Positions 63,962 to 64,000 of a stretch of 64,000 nt of DNA are shown here, piece by piece. The stretch is from Aureimonas ureilytica (GTDB taxonomy: Bacteria > Pseudomonadota > Alphaproteobacteria > Rhizobiales > Rhizobiaceae), in assembly GCF_001475935.1 (NCBI RefSeq), contig NZ_LDQA01000028.1:62001-126000 (forward strand), given 5' to 3'. The translations under genes were made by a program, and so were the position numbers. Numbering within the stretch: the first letter of the stretch is position 1; each line of letters begins with the position of its first letter. Under the pieces are notes generated by a model, which saw nothing but the letters and a program-made list of their open reading frames with translations, did no database searches and was not told where the DNA came from.

Positions 63962-64000
63962 GAGGTCTCCTTGAGAGAAGCGGAAAGGGTGGCCTCCGCG
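63962..64000 (-). other. Right edge, possible end of the GTA prohead protease gene
   Basis: Thirty-nine bases upstream of the capsid gene. By GTA order the next gene should be the prohead protease (gp4). One frame runs in from the edge and would stop just inside the capsid gene, but the piece is too short to identify. Confidence 0.25.

Noticed and set aside
53370-64000. Interpretation as an integrated prophage
   Set aside because: Within the window there is no integrase, replication, repressor or attachment site, and the gene set and order are those of GTAs. The unseen right part could still change this.

Overview
The window is about 64 kb of GC-rich chromosome from an alphaproteobacterium of the order Hyphomicrobiales (Rhizobiales). 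The evidence is a pair of rhizobial-type porins, the feuN/feuP/feuQ plus ccmI-E-F-H (cycHJKL) neighbourhood, a glnE/pleC/pepN block, and a Rhodobacter-type gene transfer agent (GTA) cluster. Aurantimonadaceae or a near relative is a plausible guess, but genus cannot be read from this sequence. No rRNA, tRNA, CRISPR array or insertion sequence was found. Functions were assigned from residues and gene order, without a database search.

Layout. 0-4.5 kb: fatty-acid beta-oxidation (thiolase and a FadB-type multienzyme) split by an inverted EAL phosphodiesterase gene. 4.5-12.3 kb: YihY membrane protein, LexA-like S24 regulator, exported nuclease-fold protein, class I lysyl-tRNA synthetase, a periplasmic amino-acid-type binding protein, a membrane glycosyltransferase and a DUF2188 protein. 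12.5-16.7 kb: Nudix hydrolase, FdhD, TerC, QueF and RibB. 17-22.4 kb: two nearly identical porins in inverted orientation around a PLP aminotransferase and a Sel1-like protein. 22.6-33.5 kb: DUF2147 protein, GST, small exported peptide, AMP nucleosidase, EEP phosphatase/nuclease, SbmA/BacA transporter, ETF-ubiquinone oxidoreductase, uracil-DNA glycosylase and two transporters.

33.6-53.3 kb is a conserved rhizobial-type block: pepN, pleC-like kinase, glnE, a two-component pair, DegP protease, the cytochrome c maturation operon (ccmIEFH), a lipoprotein, and feuN-feuP-feuQ. It links envelope quality control, cell-cycle signalling, nitrogen control and heme delivery.

53.4-64 kb is the tail-side part of a GTA operon on the minus strand, from the HK97 major capsid protein (gp5) through head completion, tail tube, tape measure, hub, peptidase and megatron proteins to a small holin-like gene. 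Most of its genes touch or overlap by one to four bases. Two intrinsic-terminator hairpins lie inside the operon, after the capsid gene and after gp8. The packaging end (gp1-gp4) would lie past the right edge.

Points most worth a second look are the in-operon GTA terminators and two small GTA genes, the six-codon leader frame before the FeuN-like gene, the inverted porin pair with unrelated promoters, a four-copy 16-bp repeat upstream of pepN, a nuclease-fold protein that seems to have lost its catalytic residues, and a glycosyltransferase with a type II secretion ATPase-like N-terminus.
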